Assembly (NCBI GenBank): GCA_016784605.1
Contig: JADHUI010000010.1
Span: 1 to 64,000, forward strand
DNA length: 64,000 nucleotides
From: Fidelibacterota bacterium
GTDB taxonomy: Bacteria > Fidelibacterota > Marinisomatia > Marinisomatales > UBA1611
Direction: 5' to 3'
Both the position numbers and the translations under genes were made by a program. This document shows, one piece after another, positions 37,278-47,165 of this stretch. Each line of letters opens with the position of its first letter. The first letter of the stretch is position 1. Below the pieces are notes generated by a model. The model worked only from the letters and a program-made list of their open reading frames with translations. It made no database searches and was not told the origin of the DNA.

Positions 37278-38449
37278 GTAACGTCCCAATGAATATCCAT
37301 TGTATGGTATTGCGGTTTTGTGCCTCGCTTTATGGGAATAGTTAATTTATAAGATGTTGTTTGGCCGGGCTCTAAGGATGTATCGGATACAACACCTGTT
37401 TCATATTTTATTCTAGATCCTTTCACGAAGATGGAATCTGTTCCTGCAGATGAAGTTGTCTGCGTCCATAATTGCCCAATAACCCGAACAAAATCAGCTC
37501 TCACTTTTCCCGTATTTTTTACTTTTCCAGTAAAAATTTGTCTATCCGGATATTGATTTAACATAGGCTCTCCAACAAATTCAACATGAGGCGCCGGACG
37601 TTCTAACTCGTCCATTCGAATAACCATCTCTTTTTTCAACACAAGTTTTCCAATCTGAGTATCAATGGTTAAGGATGAATCGGACTCTAATAAAATATGT
37701 CCCATAATGACAGTACCATTTTGCAATTCAATTCGATGCTCATAATCAGGCACTTTAATCAAATTCAAAATATCTTCACTAATATTAGGCATTGTTTGTT
37801 TTTGCTCGAATGCAGTAACAACACTTTTTAATGAATCAATTTGATTCTGCATCGCTTCCAAATTCATTTTATATTCATAGAAGTATTGTCCCATTTGCAA
37901 TTTTTCTGTGTCCGGCTCTTTACGAATAGGCGGAAGAATAACAATGGAATCTGGGTGTATAACATTCAGAGGATCAGAAGGCTTTTTTAGGTTGGATAGA
38001 AGTGATTGTTTCCCTTTTTCAGACGTAACAGAATTTGATTCGATTTTGATTTGACTTTCACCTTTAATGGGATTCGATATAATTCCACTTGTATCAATGG
38101 ATGCTATTTCGGTGGACTCTTTTTCAGTTAAGTCATGTGTCAGAATTAAATCGATAGATAAATTTTCACCTGAAACGGCGATAGTTTGTGAAACATCCCC
38201 TAATGTTTTATGAGAAGCGGATAAAGTATAATCGCCTGATGTAACTTTTTTAAATTTAAAATCTCCCTTTTTCCCTGTTTTACTATCTTTAATCTCTTCT
38301 CCATTTTCATCTAATAATAAGACGATTGCTTTTTTGACCCTTAATCCTTGTGAGTCCTGAACTGTCCCAGATATAGTGACTTTTTTCTCTTTAGCAAACA
38401 TGAATGAAATGCTGAATAAAAGAATTAATATCCATCGAAAATTATTCAT
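37271..38449 (-). CDS. Exported protein with carboxypeptidase-regulatory-like and FxLYD domains
   Basis: This protein of about 392 residues has a signal peptide (MNNFRWILILLFSISFMFA), then a CarboxypepD_reg-like Ig fold (KVTISGTVQDSQGLRVKKA, about 22-110). A low-complexity Ser/Thr/Lys stretch and a short coiled coil (about 190-220) follow. The C-terminal FxLYD-like domain (about 285-390) includes QIFTGKVKNTGKVRADFVRV. The start is set at the ATG at 38447-38449, which has a GGAGGG ribosome binding site and a good leader. It overlaps the HEAT lipoprotein gene by 8 bp. The role is unknown, probably envelope. Confidence 0.72.
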
Positions 38450-39569
38450 GAGCCCTCCGAGAAAATTGTGCCCTATACGCATATTCTCTGACTTGATTTG
38501 CATACCGATCCTCTTGACCAAGCGCAAAAATCATATCTAAAATATTGTCATATAAATCATAATTATTTTTATCCTTCAAAGCGGGCAGAATCATGGGAAT
38601 AACATTTGGATCATCAAAGTTTGCCAAATTATCCACCGCTTTTTTACGAATTTTTAATGGGTAATCTTTATTCGTGGCAATTTCGATAACGGCTTTTTTT
38701 ACTTCAGGGTCTTTAAATTCACCTAAAGCAATTAACATTGTATTTAATAAACTATAATATTCATTTTTTCCCATGTTATATGTATCGAGTAAAGAAAGAA
38801 CTAAATTTTCTTCTTTGACCCCTTTCATGGTATTGAGAGCAAATTCGCGTACTTCCAAATTTGTATTTGGGTCACCCAGCAATTCAGCAAAAGCCCGAGC
38901 AACATCTTGGGGATTTTTCTTTCCTAGTATTTCGACAGCTTGATTACGAATTCCAATTTGAATTCTTGGATTTTTAGCAATTTCAGTCAACACAGGTATC
39001 ACTTGGCTGTCTCCCAATGCACCCATGGTTTGTGTCAGCAACCGTTCCGTTCGAGCCATATTAGCTTGTGCGACATGGTATAAATCCAGTAAAGCTAATA
39101 TTTGATCTTTAGTGCGAACACGATTCAAGTTTTCGACTAAAGTTATATGAATCGTATTGGTTCTTTCTTCCAAAATATGCATAGCCTTTATCATGGATTT
39201 TCCCGCTTTCGGATTTTCCTTGAATGCTGCAAGCATAGATATCGATTCTTTTAATAGAGTATAATCCACGGCACTGGTTGTGGCGACCATTTCAGCAATC
39301 GCATTTAAAGCTGTTGGATGATGTGTATTGGATAAAGTTTTTCCTGCTTCAATACGAAGCTCCATTTTTTCAGTGGTGTCTTCATATATTTTAATAAGAG
39401 CCATGAGTGCTTCATAATCTCCATCTTGATATTCATTCCGTAATTTTTCAATGCTTGCAAGAAAAAATTCTTCATCACCGTCGGGTTTCTTTTTAAAGAA
39501 ACCTTTAATCGTTGCACATCCTTGAACAAATAGAAGCCCGGTTAAGAAAAAGGGAAGAAAGCGTTTCAT
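38442..39569 (-). CDS. HEAT-repeat lipoprotein
   Basis: This protein of about 375 residues starts MKRFLPFFLTGLLFVQGC, a lipoprotein signal with the acylated Cys at about residue 18. The rest is alpha-helical with HEAT-like repeats, for example VIPVLTEIAKNPRIQIGIRN and VKKAVIEIATNKDYPLKIRK. The ATG at 39567-39569 overlaps the lpxH stop by 4 bp and is preferred over an upstream TTG. It is likely a periplasmic scaffold; its partner could be the FxLYD protein encoded next. Confidence 0.78.
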   Translation of the reverse strand: MKRFLPFFLTGLLFVQGCATIKGFFKKKPDGDEEFFLASIEKLRNEYQDGDYEALMALIKIYEDTTEKMELRIEAGKTLSNTHHPTALNAIAEMVATTSAVDYTLLKESISMLAAFKENPKAGKSMIKAMHILEERTNTIHITLVENLNRVRTKDQILALLDLYHVAQANMARTERLLTQTMGALGDSQVIPVLTEIAKNPRIQIGIRNQAVEILGKKNPQDVARAFAELLGDPNTNLEVREFALNTMKGVKEENLVLSLLDTYNMGKNEYYSLLNTMLIALGEFKDPEVKKAVIEIATNKDYPLKIRKKAVDNLANFDDPNVIPMILPALKDKNNYDLYDNILDMIFALGQEDRYANQVREYAYRAQFSRRAHE

Positions 39570-40303
39570 TTTGGGTCCCAATTTTTCATTTCAAAGTTTT
39601 CTCCATCAAATACAGCATATCTAGGTGTTTTGAACCAATCACCTAAAACGGCCAGTTTTCCTTTATTTATCTCAATCATTTCGCCTAGATGATAGTGTCC
39701 TGAGACTATGTAATCAAAGCCGTTTTCTACTTTCAATTTTGCATAATCAATCAATTCATTTCTCACTTTATTTGTTAACATTTCATCCATATCATATTCC
39801 GGTCCACTTTTGGATACCCAGCGCGCAAATTGAAATCCAATCGTAGGATGAATCCATCGAAATAATCCAATGAATAGTTTACTTCGAATGATTTTCTTTA
39901 AAAAACGATATCCGTAATCCCAAGATAATAAACCATCACCATGGGTGATATAAAATTTCTTCCCATTATTTTCGAATTCAAAATCACCAAAATGCGTATA
40001 AGTCATCAATTTATCTGTCATAAAATCCATAACCCAATAATCATGATTCCCAACGAGGAAATGGACATCTATTCCTTTTTCTCTTAATGCCCAAACTTTT
40101 GCATAAAGTTTAAAGTAAGTTTTAGGAATAACATCGGGATATTCATAATAAAAGTCAAATAAATCACCCACGAAAAAAACGGTTCCGCCTGTAGAAGCAA
40201 TTTGATCTAATAATCCATACAACTTTTCGCGCCGATTTAACTCTTCATCGGAACGTGAAAGCATTAAATGTACATCAGAAATAAAATAGAGTGGACTTTG
40301 CAC
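39566..40303 (-). CDS. lpxH: LpxH-type UDP-2,3-diacylglucosamine pyrophosphatase
   Basis: This 245-residue calcineurin-like metallophosphoesterase probably cleaves UDP-2,3-diacylglucosamine to lipid X in lipid A synthesis. The metal-binding motifs are complete: ISDVHL, GDLFDFYYEY, GNHDYW, THGDGLL and SGHYHLG. The length fits LpxH. Other phosphoesterases share the motifs, so the substrate is inferred from family likeness and the Gram-negative context. It heads a three-gene minus-strand operon. Confidence 0.88.
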   Translation of the reverse strand: MQSPLYFISDVHLMLSRSDEELNRREKLYGLLDQIASTGGTVFFVGDLFDFYYEYPDVIPKTYFKLYAKVWALREKGIDVHFLVGNHDYWVMDFMTDKLMTYTHFGDFEFENNGKKFYITHGDGLLSWDYGYRFLKKIIRSKLFIGLFRWIHPTIGFQFARWVSKSGPEYDMDEMLTNKVRNELIDYAKLKVENGFDYIVSGHYHLGEMIEINKGKLAVLGDWFKTPRYAVFDGENFEMKNWDPK

Positions 40304-40406
40304 GATGAAGGAAATTACTCATCCAATATTATTTATGAAAAGATTATGTCTTATAGTTGAATCCTATTGAAATTTTAACTAATGTTAAGGAACAGGTGTC
40401 GCAGTT

Positions 40407-43400
40407 ATGCGTACATATCATACAATGAAATTAAAAATTACACTTATTTTTCTACTTTTTTGGCAATTTGCCTATGGTCAGTCTTTCGGCCAAAATAAGG
40501 TTCAATATCGGGAATTTGATTGGTCTTATATCCAATCTCCCCATTTTGATATTTATTTTTATGGCGGAGAACAGGAATTGGCGGAATTCACAGCCGATGT
40601 TGCTGAAGATGCTTATGAACAAATTTCAATCCATTTAAGATGGAATTTAAAAAAGCGCGTAACAATTCTAGTATATAATTCTCACAATGAATTTCAGCAA
40701 ACGAATGTTGTTGGCACTTATATGCGAGAAGGGATTGGAGGTGTGACTGAATTATTTAAAAATAGAGTTATTTTTCCATTTGAAGGAGACTATGATCAAT
40801 TTCGTCATGTGATACACCACGAATTAGTCCATGCCATGATTAATGACATGGTGTATGGTGGAAATATGCAAAGTATTATTTCTAACAAAACGAAGTTACG
40901 TATTCCCCTTTGGGTTAATGAAGGATTGGCTGAATTTTTATCGTCTAATTGGGAAACCAAAGCGGACATGACTCTTCGCGATATTGCTATTCATGAACGT
41001 ATCCCAACGATTAATGATTTAAACTATTATATGGCCTATAAAGGTGGGCAATCTGTTTGGCGATTTATTACAGGAAAATATGGACGTGAAAAAGTGGGTG
41101 AAATCTTTAAAGCTATGAAGCAGACTCAGAGTGCGGAAAAAGGTTTTGAAAGAGCCATCGGTATGAAATGGGAAGATTTAACGACCCAATGGCATAAATA
41201 TTTGAAGAAAGAATATTGGCCTGATATTGCTGATCGAACACCATTGGAGGATATGGCGAAGAGTTTAACAGATCATAAAAAAGACCATAATTATTATAAT
41301 GTTTCTCCAGCCTTATCGCCAGATGGAAGTAAAGTTGCGGTTTTATCGGATCACAATGGTCATTTCAACATTCGTTTATTGGATGCATTAACAGGGGAAG
41401 AGATCCGAACCATCGTTAAGGGGAGCCGATCAGTCAATTTTGAAGAATTAAAATGGTTGTACCCAGGAATCACTTGGTCACCTGATAGTCGGGAAATTGC
41501 ATTTGCTGCAAAAGCGGGTCGAGGCGATGTCATTCATATTGTGGATGCCAAAACGGGGAAAACAAAAAAAATCCCAATTGATTTAGATGGCGTTTTTTCA
41601 GCATCTTGGAGTCCTACTGGAGATAAAATAGCTTTTGTTGGAAATAAAGGGAATGCAAGTGATATATATTTATTAAATATTGATGAAAAAAATTATTCAC
41701 CCTTAACAAATGATCCGTTTTCTGACTCTAACCCATCTTGGAATATGGATGGGTCTCGAATTGCATTTGTTTCAGATCGTGGGACGCATGTAGATGGAAA
41801 TTATGAAGGTAAAATGTCGGAACATGATTATACTCAAAGTGACATATATATTGTAAATATCCAGTCTAAGCAAATCCAACAAGTGACTGACACACCCCAT
41901 AAGGAAGACTATCCAGTGTGGGCAAACACACAGAATAGCCTTTTTTACACTTCCGATGAAAAGGGTGTCTGGAATCTATGGCGAAAAAATCTTGATGATA
42001 TTTCTTCAAATCCTTATCCAATTTCAAATGTATTAACGGGATTACAACAATTATCTCTTTCAGTAGATGATGAATTAATGATTTTTTCTGGGTATGCTGG
42101 AACAGGTTGGGATATTTATAGTTTATCAAAACCACTTGAGTTAACCATGGTCCCAGTTTTAGAAACTCAATTTATAAAAAATCGTGACATTGCCAATGAA
42201 TCTATCGCTGACCTTCGAATGAATAAGCGTAAAAAAGTAGAAGACACAAGTGGCGATTATTCGAGGTGGATATTTGCCCCACATTATGAAACATATAATG
42301 GTTCCATTGCTGGAAATAACTCTCTTGATAGTAAAGAAATTACCGTTGAAGATTCCATCGTTAATGGGCAACATATTCCTCATGCATATAAAACAAGATT
42401 TACGTTGGACATGATTGCAGGAAACTTGAGTATTAGTAATGTTTTTGGCGCAACTGGGATGACTTATTTTTCCTTTAGTGATATTTTGGGCGATCATCAA
42501 TTGGCCTTTGGTACAGAAATGGTTTTAACCCTAGAAAACAGTGATTATATGTTTTATTACGGGTACTTGAAAAATAAAACGGATTATCATTTTTATGCTT
42601 CTCAAACAGCTAATTTCTTTTCAGTTGGCTATACAGCTATTGGCCGATTACGTAATTATGGCGCTACCGGTTTTTTATCTCATCCCTTCAGTCGGTACCA
42701 GAGAGTTGATTTTGGATTATCTTTACAAAAAGTAACCTATTCCATAATGGAACAAGTTGTTGTCGATGTGGGCGGGCAATACCAATATCAATATGAAACA
42801 GTTTCTGAAGAAGGATTTTCTACGGTTATGCCGTCATTAAGTTGGGTGTTTGATAATTCTACCATGGGATATACTGGGCCTATTGATGGTTTTCGGCAAA
42901 ATGTAAGTTTAACCCTAAGCCCTGGATGGGGATCTGATAAAATCCAATTCCAAACATTTAAGTGGGATTCACGAAAATACTTTCTCTTGGGTCGTGATTA
43001 TACTTTAGCGGGGCGTTTTTATTTTGGAGGCAGTTTTGGTGAAAATGCACAGAAGTTTTTTATGGGAGGAATTCCATACTTAATTGGCGGGCACGGAGAA
43101 ACAGATGGCGAAGAAGATTTAGGGACTTGGCGTGATGTAATTTTAGACACGACAAATCAATCTTTACTTTATGATATCTATTTTACCGAATATGTCTTTC
43201 CCATTCGTGGTGCAAGATATGCTGAGAGATTTGGTAAAAATGCATTATTAATGAATTTTGAGATTCGTTTTCCATTTATTAATTATCTTGCTCTCGGATT
43301 TCCTTTAAAAATGGTGTTTGGCAATATTCGTGGTCATGCATTCGTTGACGTGGGTGCTGCTTGGGATGATCCAGAAGAATTTACAAATGGTGATTTATTA

Positions 43401-43577
43401 AAAAATAAATATGGCCAATCGTCACCAGATACCATGACTCCCTGGGTTACAACTTTCGGAGTAGGAACAAAAATAAATCTAGGCTATTTCTTATTAAGAA
43501 TTGATGCGGCTTGGGATGTTAATGAAAATTCTTATTCAAAACCTCAATGGTATTTTTCTCTCGGTCCTGATTGGTAA
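40407..43577 (+). CDS. Gluzincin metallopeptidase / TolB-like propeller / outer-membrane barrel protein
   Basis: This 1056-residue protein has three parts after a signal peptide (MKLKITLIFLLFWQFAYG). Residues about 40-270 form a peptidase MA-like zinc metallopeptidase, with HELVH at 138-142 and Glu172 in NEGLAEF as third ligand. Residues about 290-580 form a WD40/TolB-like beta-propeller with repeats such as VSPALSPDGSKVAVLSD, ITWSPDSREIAFA and SWNMDGSRIAFVSDRG. Residues about 660-1056 look like an outer-membrane beta-barrel ending in YFSLGPDW. It may be a surface or periplasmic protease fused to its own anchor. A second ATG at 40425 is possible. Confidence 0.8.
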   Translation: MRTYHTMKLKITLIFLLFWQFAYGQSFGQNKVQYREFDWSYIQSPHFDIYFYGGEQELAEFTADVAEDAYEQISIHLRWNLKKRVTILVYNSHNEFQQTNVVGTYMREGIGGVTELFKNRVIFPFEGDYDQFRHVIHHELVHAMINDMVYGGNMQSIISNKTKLRIPLWVNEGLAEFLSSNWETKADMTLRDIAIHERIPTINDLNYYMAYKGGQSVWRFITGKYGREKVGEIFKAMKQTQSAEKGFERAIGMKWEDLTTQWHKYLKKEYWPDIADRTPLEDMAKSLTDHKKDHNYYNVSPALSPDGSKVAVLSDHNGHFNIRLLDALTGEEIRTIVKGSRSVNFEELKWLYPGITWSPDSREIAFAAKAGRGDVIHIVDAKTGKTKKIPIDLDGVFSASWSPTGDKIAFVGNKGNASDIYLLNIDEKNYSPLTNDPFSDSNPSWNMDGSRIAFVSDRGTHVDGNYEGKMSEHDYTQSDIYIVNIQSKQIQQVTDTPHKEDYPVWANTQNSLFYTSDEKGVWNLWRKNLDDISSNPYPISNVLTGLQQLSLSVDDELMIFSGYAGTGWDIYSLSKPLELTMVPVLETQFIKNRDIANESIADLRMNKRKKVEDTSGDYSRWIFAPHYETYNGSIAGNNSLDSKEITVEDSIVNGQHIPHAYKTRFTLDMIAGNLSISNVFGATGMTYFSFSDILGDHQLAFGTEMVLTLENSDYMFYYGYLKNKTDYHFYASQTANFFSVGYTAIGRLRNYGATGFLSHPFSRYQRVDFGLSLQKVTYSIMEQVVVDVGGQYQYQYETVSEEGFSTVMPSLSWVFDNSTMGYTGPIDGFRQNVSLTLSPGWGSDKIQFQTFKWDSRKYFLLGRDYTLAGRFYFGGSFGENAQKFFMGGIPYLIGGHGETDGEEDLGTWRDVILDTTNQSLLYDIYFTEYVFPIRGARYAERFGKNALLMNFEIRFPFINYLALGFPLKMVFGNIRGHAFVDVGAAWDDPEEFTNGDLLKNKYGQSSPDTMTPWVTTFGVGTKINLGYFLLRIDAAWDVNENSYSKPQWYFSLGPDW

Positions 43578-43620
43578 AACTTGATTCCATTCTTTCAATG
43601 GGGCAATTTCCCGTCCCGTC

Positions 43621-44976
43621 ATGGCTAAAATAAAATCTAAAATCCATTATCTCTGCTCAGATTGCGGAGACGATTTCCCAAAATGGCATGGGCAATGTCC
43701 ATCCTGCAAGGAGTGGGGTACTTTAACTGAATTTAAAGTTTCTGGAAAAGGAACTTCGTTGAAGAAAAAAGGAGTTATAAAAGAATCGAGATCACTCACA
43801 GAAGTTCTAGCTGGAAATCCGGGTGAACGATTTATGACAGGAATGGGTGAAATGGACCGTGTTCTAGGCGGAGGACTTTTATCCGGTTCCCTTATTTTAT
43901 TGGGAGGAAATCCTGGAGTTGGGAAATCCACTTTAGCATTACAAATGGGTCATAATGGATTAAAAATACTGTACATCACAGCTGAAGAAAGTGAAGACCA
44001 AGTTGCGATCAGAGCAAAAAGGTTGGGAATCAAATCCGACCAATTACATTTATCTGGTGAGAATGAAATCCAAGCAATTGAAACGCATATTTCTACCGTG
44101 AATCCTCAATTAGTCGTCGTGGATTCTATACAAACCATTTTTAATGAAGATTTAGATTCTATAGCCGGGTCTGTGAGTCAAATAAGAGAATGCGGCCAAC
44201 AATTATTATCCATTTCAAAACAGAAAAATGTGGCCATTTTAATCATTGGTCATGTGACTAAAGAAGGGACGATAGCCGGTCCTAAAATGTTAGAGCATAT
44301 GGTGGACACAGTATTGTATTTGGAAGGGGATGATCGGCACGATCATCGCATTTTAAGGTCAGTTAAAAATCGATTTGGCCCGACACATGAAGTCGGTATT
44401 TTTCAAATGGAGTCCGATGGACTTTCAGAAGTCAATAATCCATCAGAATTATTCTTAGCTGAAAGAAGTGAAAATATACCCGGGACATCTATATTCCCAT
44501 CATTGGAAGGGACTCGCCCTATCTTAGTTGAAGTTCAGGCGCTCGTATCTAACGCAAATTATGGAACACCTCAAAGAAATGTGAATGGATTTGATTATAA
44601 AAGATTATCTATGTTATTAGCTGTATTAGAAAAAAGAATGAAAAACCCCATGGGGACAAAAGATGTATTTGTGAATTTAGTTGGCGGACTTCGGGTAGAT
44701 GATCCTGCCGCAGATTTATCTATTCTTTGTTCTGTTGCTTCGAGTGCGCGAGATGAATCCATACAGGATGGAATGATTATTATTGGTGAAGTAGGTCTCG
44801 CAGGTGAAATTCGATCTGTGGGTCAAATCGAAAAACGATTGCAAGAAGCTTCTGCGTTGGGATTTACTGAGGCGGTTATTCCAAATGGCAACCATAATGA
44901 AAAAACCAAAAAAATTAAAATGAAACTTCACCCAGTGCGCACTGTTCAGGATGTATTTAGCCTTATTTTCCATTAA
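43621..44976 (+). CDS. radA: DNA repair protein RadA
   Basis: This 451-residue RecA-like ATPase helps branch migration during recombination. The N-terminal zinc finger has Cys12, Cys15, Cys26 and Cys29 (YLCSDCG, GQCPSCKEWG). Walker A is GGNPGVGKST. The RadA motif KNRFG is in SVKNRFGPTHEVGIF, and the Lon-like C-terminal domain (about 345-451) includes GEVGLAGEIRSVGQIEKRL. The length is standard. It is followed directly by tgt. Confidence 0.97.
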   Translation: MAKIKSKIHYLCSDCGDDFPKWHGQCPSCKEWGTLTEFKVSGKGTSLKKKGVIKESRSLTEVLAGNPGERFMTGMGEMDRVLGGGLLSGSLILLGGNPGVGKSTLALQMGHNGLKILYITAEESEDQVAIRAKRLGIKSDQLHLSGENEIQAIETHISTVNPQLVVVDSIQTIFNEDLDSIAGSVSQIRECGQQLLSISKQKNVAILIIGHVTKEGTIAGPKMLEHMVDTVLYLEGDDRHDHRILRSVKNRFGPTHEVGIFQMESDGLSEVNNPSELFLAERSENIPGTSIFPSLEGTRPILVEVQALVSNANYGTPQRNVNGFDYKRLSMLLAVLEKRMKNPMGTKDVFVNLVGGLRVDDPAADLSILCSVASSARDESIQDGMIIIGEVGLAGEIRSVGQIEKRLQEASALGFTEAVIPNGNHNEKTKKIKMKLHPVRTVQDVFSLIFH

Positions 44977-46110
44977 ATGAAATTCACAATAAAAGCAACG
45001 GATTCAAAGATTTCTGCTAGAACAGGCATTCTTGAAACAGATCATGGGATCATTGAAACACCTGTCTTTATGCCTGTTGGAACTGTTGGAGCCGTCAAAA
45101 CTATGACGCCAGATGAATTAACAGCTGTAGGATCCACTATTATTTTAGGGAATACCTATCATTTATATTTACGTCCTGGAACGGATATTGTGAATCAAGG
45201 AGGTGGCTTACATTCCTTTATTAATTGGGGTGGCGCCATGTTAACCGACAGTGGTGGTTTTCAAGTTTTTTCCTTGGCGCAATTAAATAAAATTAATGAC
45301 CATGGCGTCGAATTCCGTTCCCATTTAAATGGAAGCAAACATTTGTTTACACCAGAAAAATCTATGGAAATCCAACAATTATTGGGCGCTGATATTGTAA
45401 TGGCTTTTGATCAATGTCCACCTGGAGATGCCGATGATGAAATAGTCATTCAAGCGGTTAAAAGAACAACAGCTTGGATGGAACGATGCAAAACGTATAT
45501 GGATTCACATCCAGCCCTTTACGACTGGGAGCAAACTGTTTTCCCAATTGTGCAAGGTGCAATTAATCCGGAATACCGAAAAAGAAGTGCAGAAGAATTA
45601 ATCCCTTACTCCAAATGTGGAATGGCTATTGGTGGTTTGGCTGTGGGCGAAGAAAAAAATGCTATGATGGAAACAATTGATTTATGCGATAGCCTTTTGC
45701 CCAAAGATCAACCTCGATACCTTATGGGAGTAGGTCGACCTTCAGATTTAGTAAAAGCGGTTCGAATGGGCGTTGATATGTTTGATTGTGTTATGCCGAC
45801 ACGAAATGGACGAAATGGACAATTATTTACTTCAACCGGTGTTATAAATATTCGAAATGAAAAGTATAAAGACGATTTTTCTCCTGTGGATGAAAATAGT
45901 ACAATATCATTTGGGACAGATTTTACAAAAGCATATCTCCGACATTTAATAAAAGTAAATGAAATATTGGGGCTTCGGATGGCTTCATATATCAATATTG
46001 CTTATTATCAAAATCTCATGAAACAAATGCGAGACGAAATTAATGCGGGTACATTTGATTCGTGGTCACGCCAATGGTTAAGTGATATGGAGCATGAGGG
46101 GCGAATGTAA
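44977..46110 (+). CDS. tgt: Queuine tRNA-ribosyltransferase lacking the zinc site
   Basis: This 377-residue enzyme exchanges guanine 34 of GUN tRNAs for the queuosine precursor. The general base Asp91 is in MLTDSGGFQVFSL and the nucleophile Asp270 is in MFDCVMPTRNGRNG. IRNEKYKDDFSPVDEN leads into the place where the zinc site CxCxxC should be. This stretch reads STISFG instead (Ser308, Ile310, Gly313), and the fourth ligand His is Ile339. All four canonical zinc ligands are missing while the fold and catalytic residues look intact. It lies flush after radA and 1 bp overlapped with the Nudix gene. Confidence 0.93.
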   Translation: MKFTIKATDSKISARTGILETDHGIIETPVFMPVGTVGAVKTMTPDELTAVGSTIILGNTYHLYLRPGTDIVNQGGGLHSFINWGGAMLTDSGGFQVFSLAQLNKINDHGVEFRSHLNGSKHLFTPEKSMEIQQLLGADIVMAFDQCPPGDADDEIVIQAVKRTTAWMERCKTYMDSHPALYDWEQTVFPIVQGAINPEYRKRSAEELIPYSKCGMAIGGLAVGEEKNAMMETIDLCDSLLPKDQPRYLMGVGRPSDLVKAVRMGVDMFDCVMPTRNGRNGQLFTSTGVINIRNEKYKDDFSPVDENSTISFGTDFTKAYLRHLIKVNEILGLRMASYINIAYYQNLMKQMRDEINAGTFDSWSRQWLSDMEHEGRM

Positions 46111-46583
46111 TGCCAGAAGCTGTGATTCGTGTGGTGGATGCCTATGTTTTTAAAAAGTGTGAGAATAGTGTTCAATATCTTTTATTAAAAAGAGCTAAAA
46201 CGAAAATATATGAACATTTATGGCAAGGAGTTGCAGGAAAAATTGAACCGGGTGAAAAGGCTTGGGAAGCGGCCATCCGCGAACTAAAAGAGGAAACGGG
46301 GTTTATCCCTAAAAGCTTATTTGTAGCTGACCATGTGAGTCGATTTTATGAAGTGTATGGGGATCGTGTAAATTTAATTCCTGTTTTTGGGATTGAAGTA
46401 CCGGATTTACCTGTACAACTTTCTGGAGAGCATTCTGAATTTGAATGGATGTCTTTCAATGATGCCTTAAATCGGCTAGTTTGGCGTGGACAAAAACAAG
46501 GTTTAACCGTTGTCAATGAAATGATAACAAAAAATGACGATCGAATGCGATGGTCAAAAATGGAAATAGAGGAGAAGATATGA
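46110..46583 (+). CDS. Nudix hydrolase
   Basis: This 157-residue protein has a complete Nudix box, [20 protein letters not shown] followed by TGF, near residues 43-65. The context [20 protein letters not shown] resembles dATP or dihydroneopterin triphosphate pyrophosphohydrolases (NudB type). NudB acts in folate synthesis and a pab operon exists in this window, but the two are far apart. Its stop overlaps the start of the peroxiredoxin gene (ATGA), which suggests coupled translation. The substrate is not certain. Confidence 0.85.
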   Translation: MPEAVIRVVDAYVFKKCENSVQYLLLKRAKTKIYEHLWQGVAGKIEPGEKAWEAAIRELKEETGFIPKSLFVADHVSRFYEVYGDRVNLIPVFGIEVPDLPVQLSGEHSEFEWMSFNDALNRLVWRGQKQGLTVVNEMITKNDDRMRWSKMEIEEKI

Positions 46584-47041
46584 TGTTAAATGTTGGTGAT
46601 AAAGCACCCGGGTTTTCATTATCTGATGGAAATGGGAATACTGTTTCATTGAGTGATTTTAATGGGCAAAAAGTTTTATTGTGGTTTTATCCTAAAGCCA
46701 GTACGCCTGGATGAATGGTTGAAGGTCAAGGATTCCGGGATGAATTCAAACAATTTAAAGAGAAAAATATTGCCATTATTGGTATGAGTGCTGATTCTGT
46801 AAAACGACAAAAGAATTTTGGAGATAAACAAACATTTCAATATCCATTATTAAGTGACGAAGATCATAAAACGATTGAAGCATATGGTGCGTGGGGATTG
46901 AAAAAGTTATACGGTAGGGAATATGAAGGCATTTTTCGGTATTCCTATTTAATTGACGAAAATGGAAACATTGAAAAAGTTTACCCAAAAGTAAAAACTA
47001 AAACACATGCGTTAGATGTATTATCTGATTTAAACGAATAA
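46580..47041 (+). CDS. Peroxiredoxin (Bcp/PrxQ-like), probable selenoprotein with TGA-encoded catalytic residue
   Basis: Read through one TGA, this is a 153-residue Bcp/PrxQ-like thiol peroxidase. It starts [20 protein letters not shown] and continues [13 protein letters not shown], then TGA at 46712-46714 (codon 45), then [14 protein letters not shown]. In this family the motif is YPKxxTPGCTxEGxxFRD, so TGA sits exactly at the peroxidatic cysteine. The frame, the Nudix overlap and the GGAG ribosome binding site place the start upstream of the TGA. Starting after it would remove the active site. The resolving Cys five residues on is Gln, so regeneration would need another thiol. A candidate SECIS hairpin follows. 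Selenium genes are not in the window. Confidence 0.88.
46730..46747 (+). promoter_or_regulatory. Candidate bacterial SECIS hairpin downstream of the TGA codon
   Basis: GGATTC (46730-46735) and GAATTC (46742-46747) pair as a 6-bp stem (one G-U) with loop CGGGAT. The loop starts 21 bases after the TGA and has G at its second position, as bacterial SECIS elements usually require. A nearer alternative is TTGA/TCAA (46719-46729) with loop AGG, supported by an outer CCTGGA/TCCGGG stem. Function is inferred. Confidence 0.5.
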
Positions 47042-47165
47042 ATATATTTTTATTATCGTATGGATTTGTCATCAATATTATAATGGGTAAAAACAATTTT
47101 TTATTTCAGAAAAAACTTTTGCAAAGTCAAAATAATTAAAATATATATTTTATAGAGAAATTTGT

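Noticed and set aside
46712-46714. TGA as an ordinary nonsense mutation or read error in the peroxiredoxin gene
   Set aside because: It falls exactly on the catalytic Cys codon, the rest of the frame is clean, and a hairpin follows. An accidental hit at that one codon is less likely than selenocysteine, though reads should be checked.
46715-47041. A 108-residue protein starting at the ATG after the TGA
   Set aside because: It would lack the thioredoxin-fold start and the catalytic residue and has no ribosome binding site of its own.
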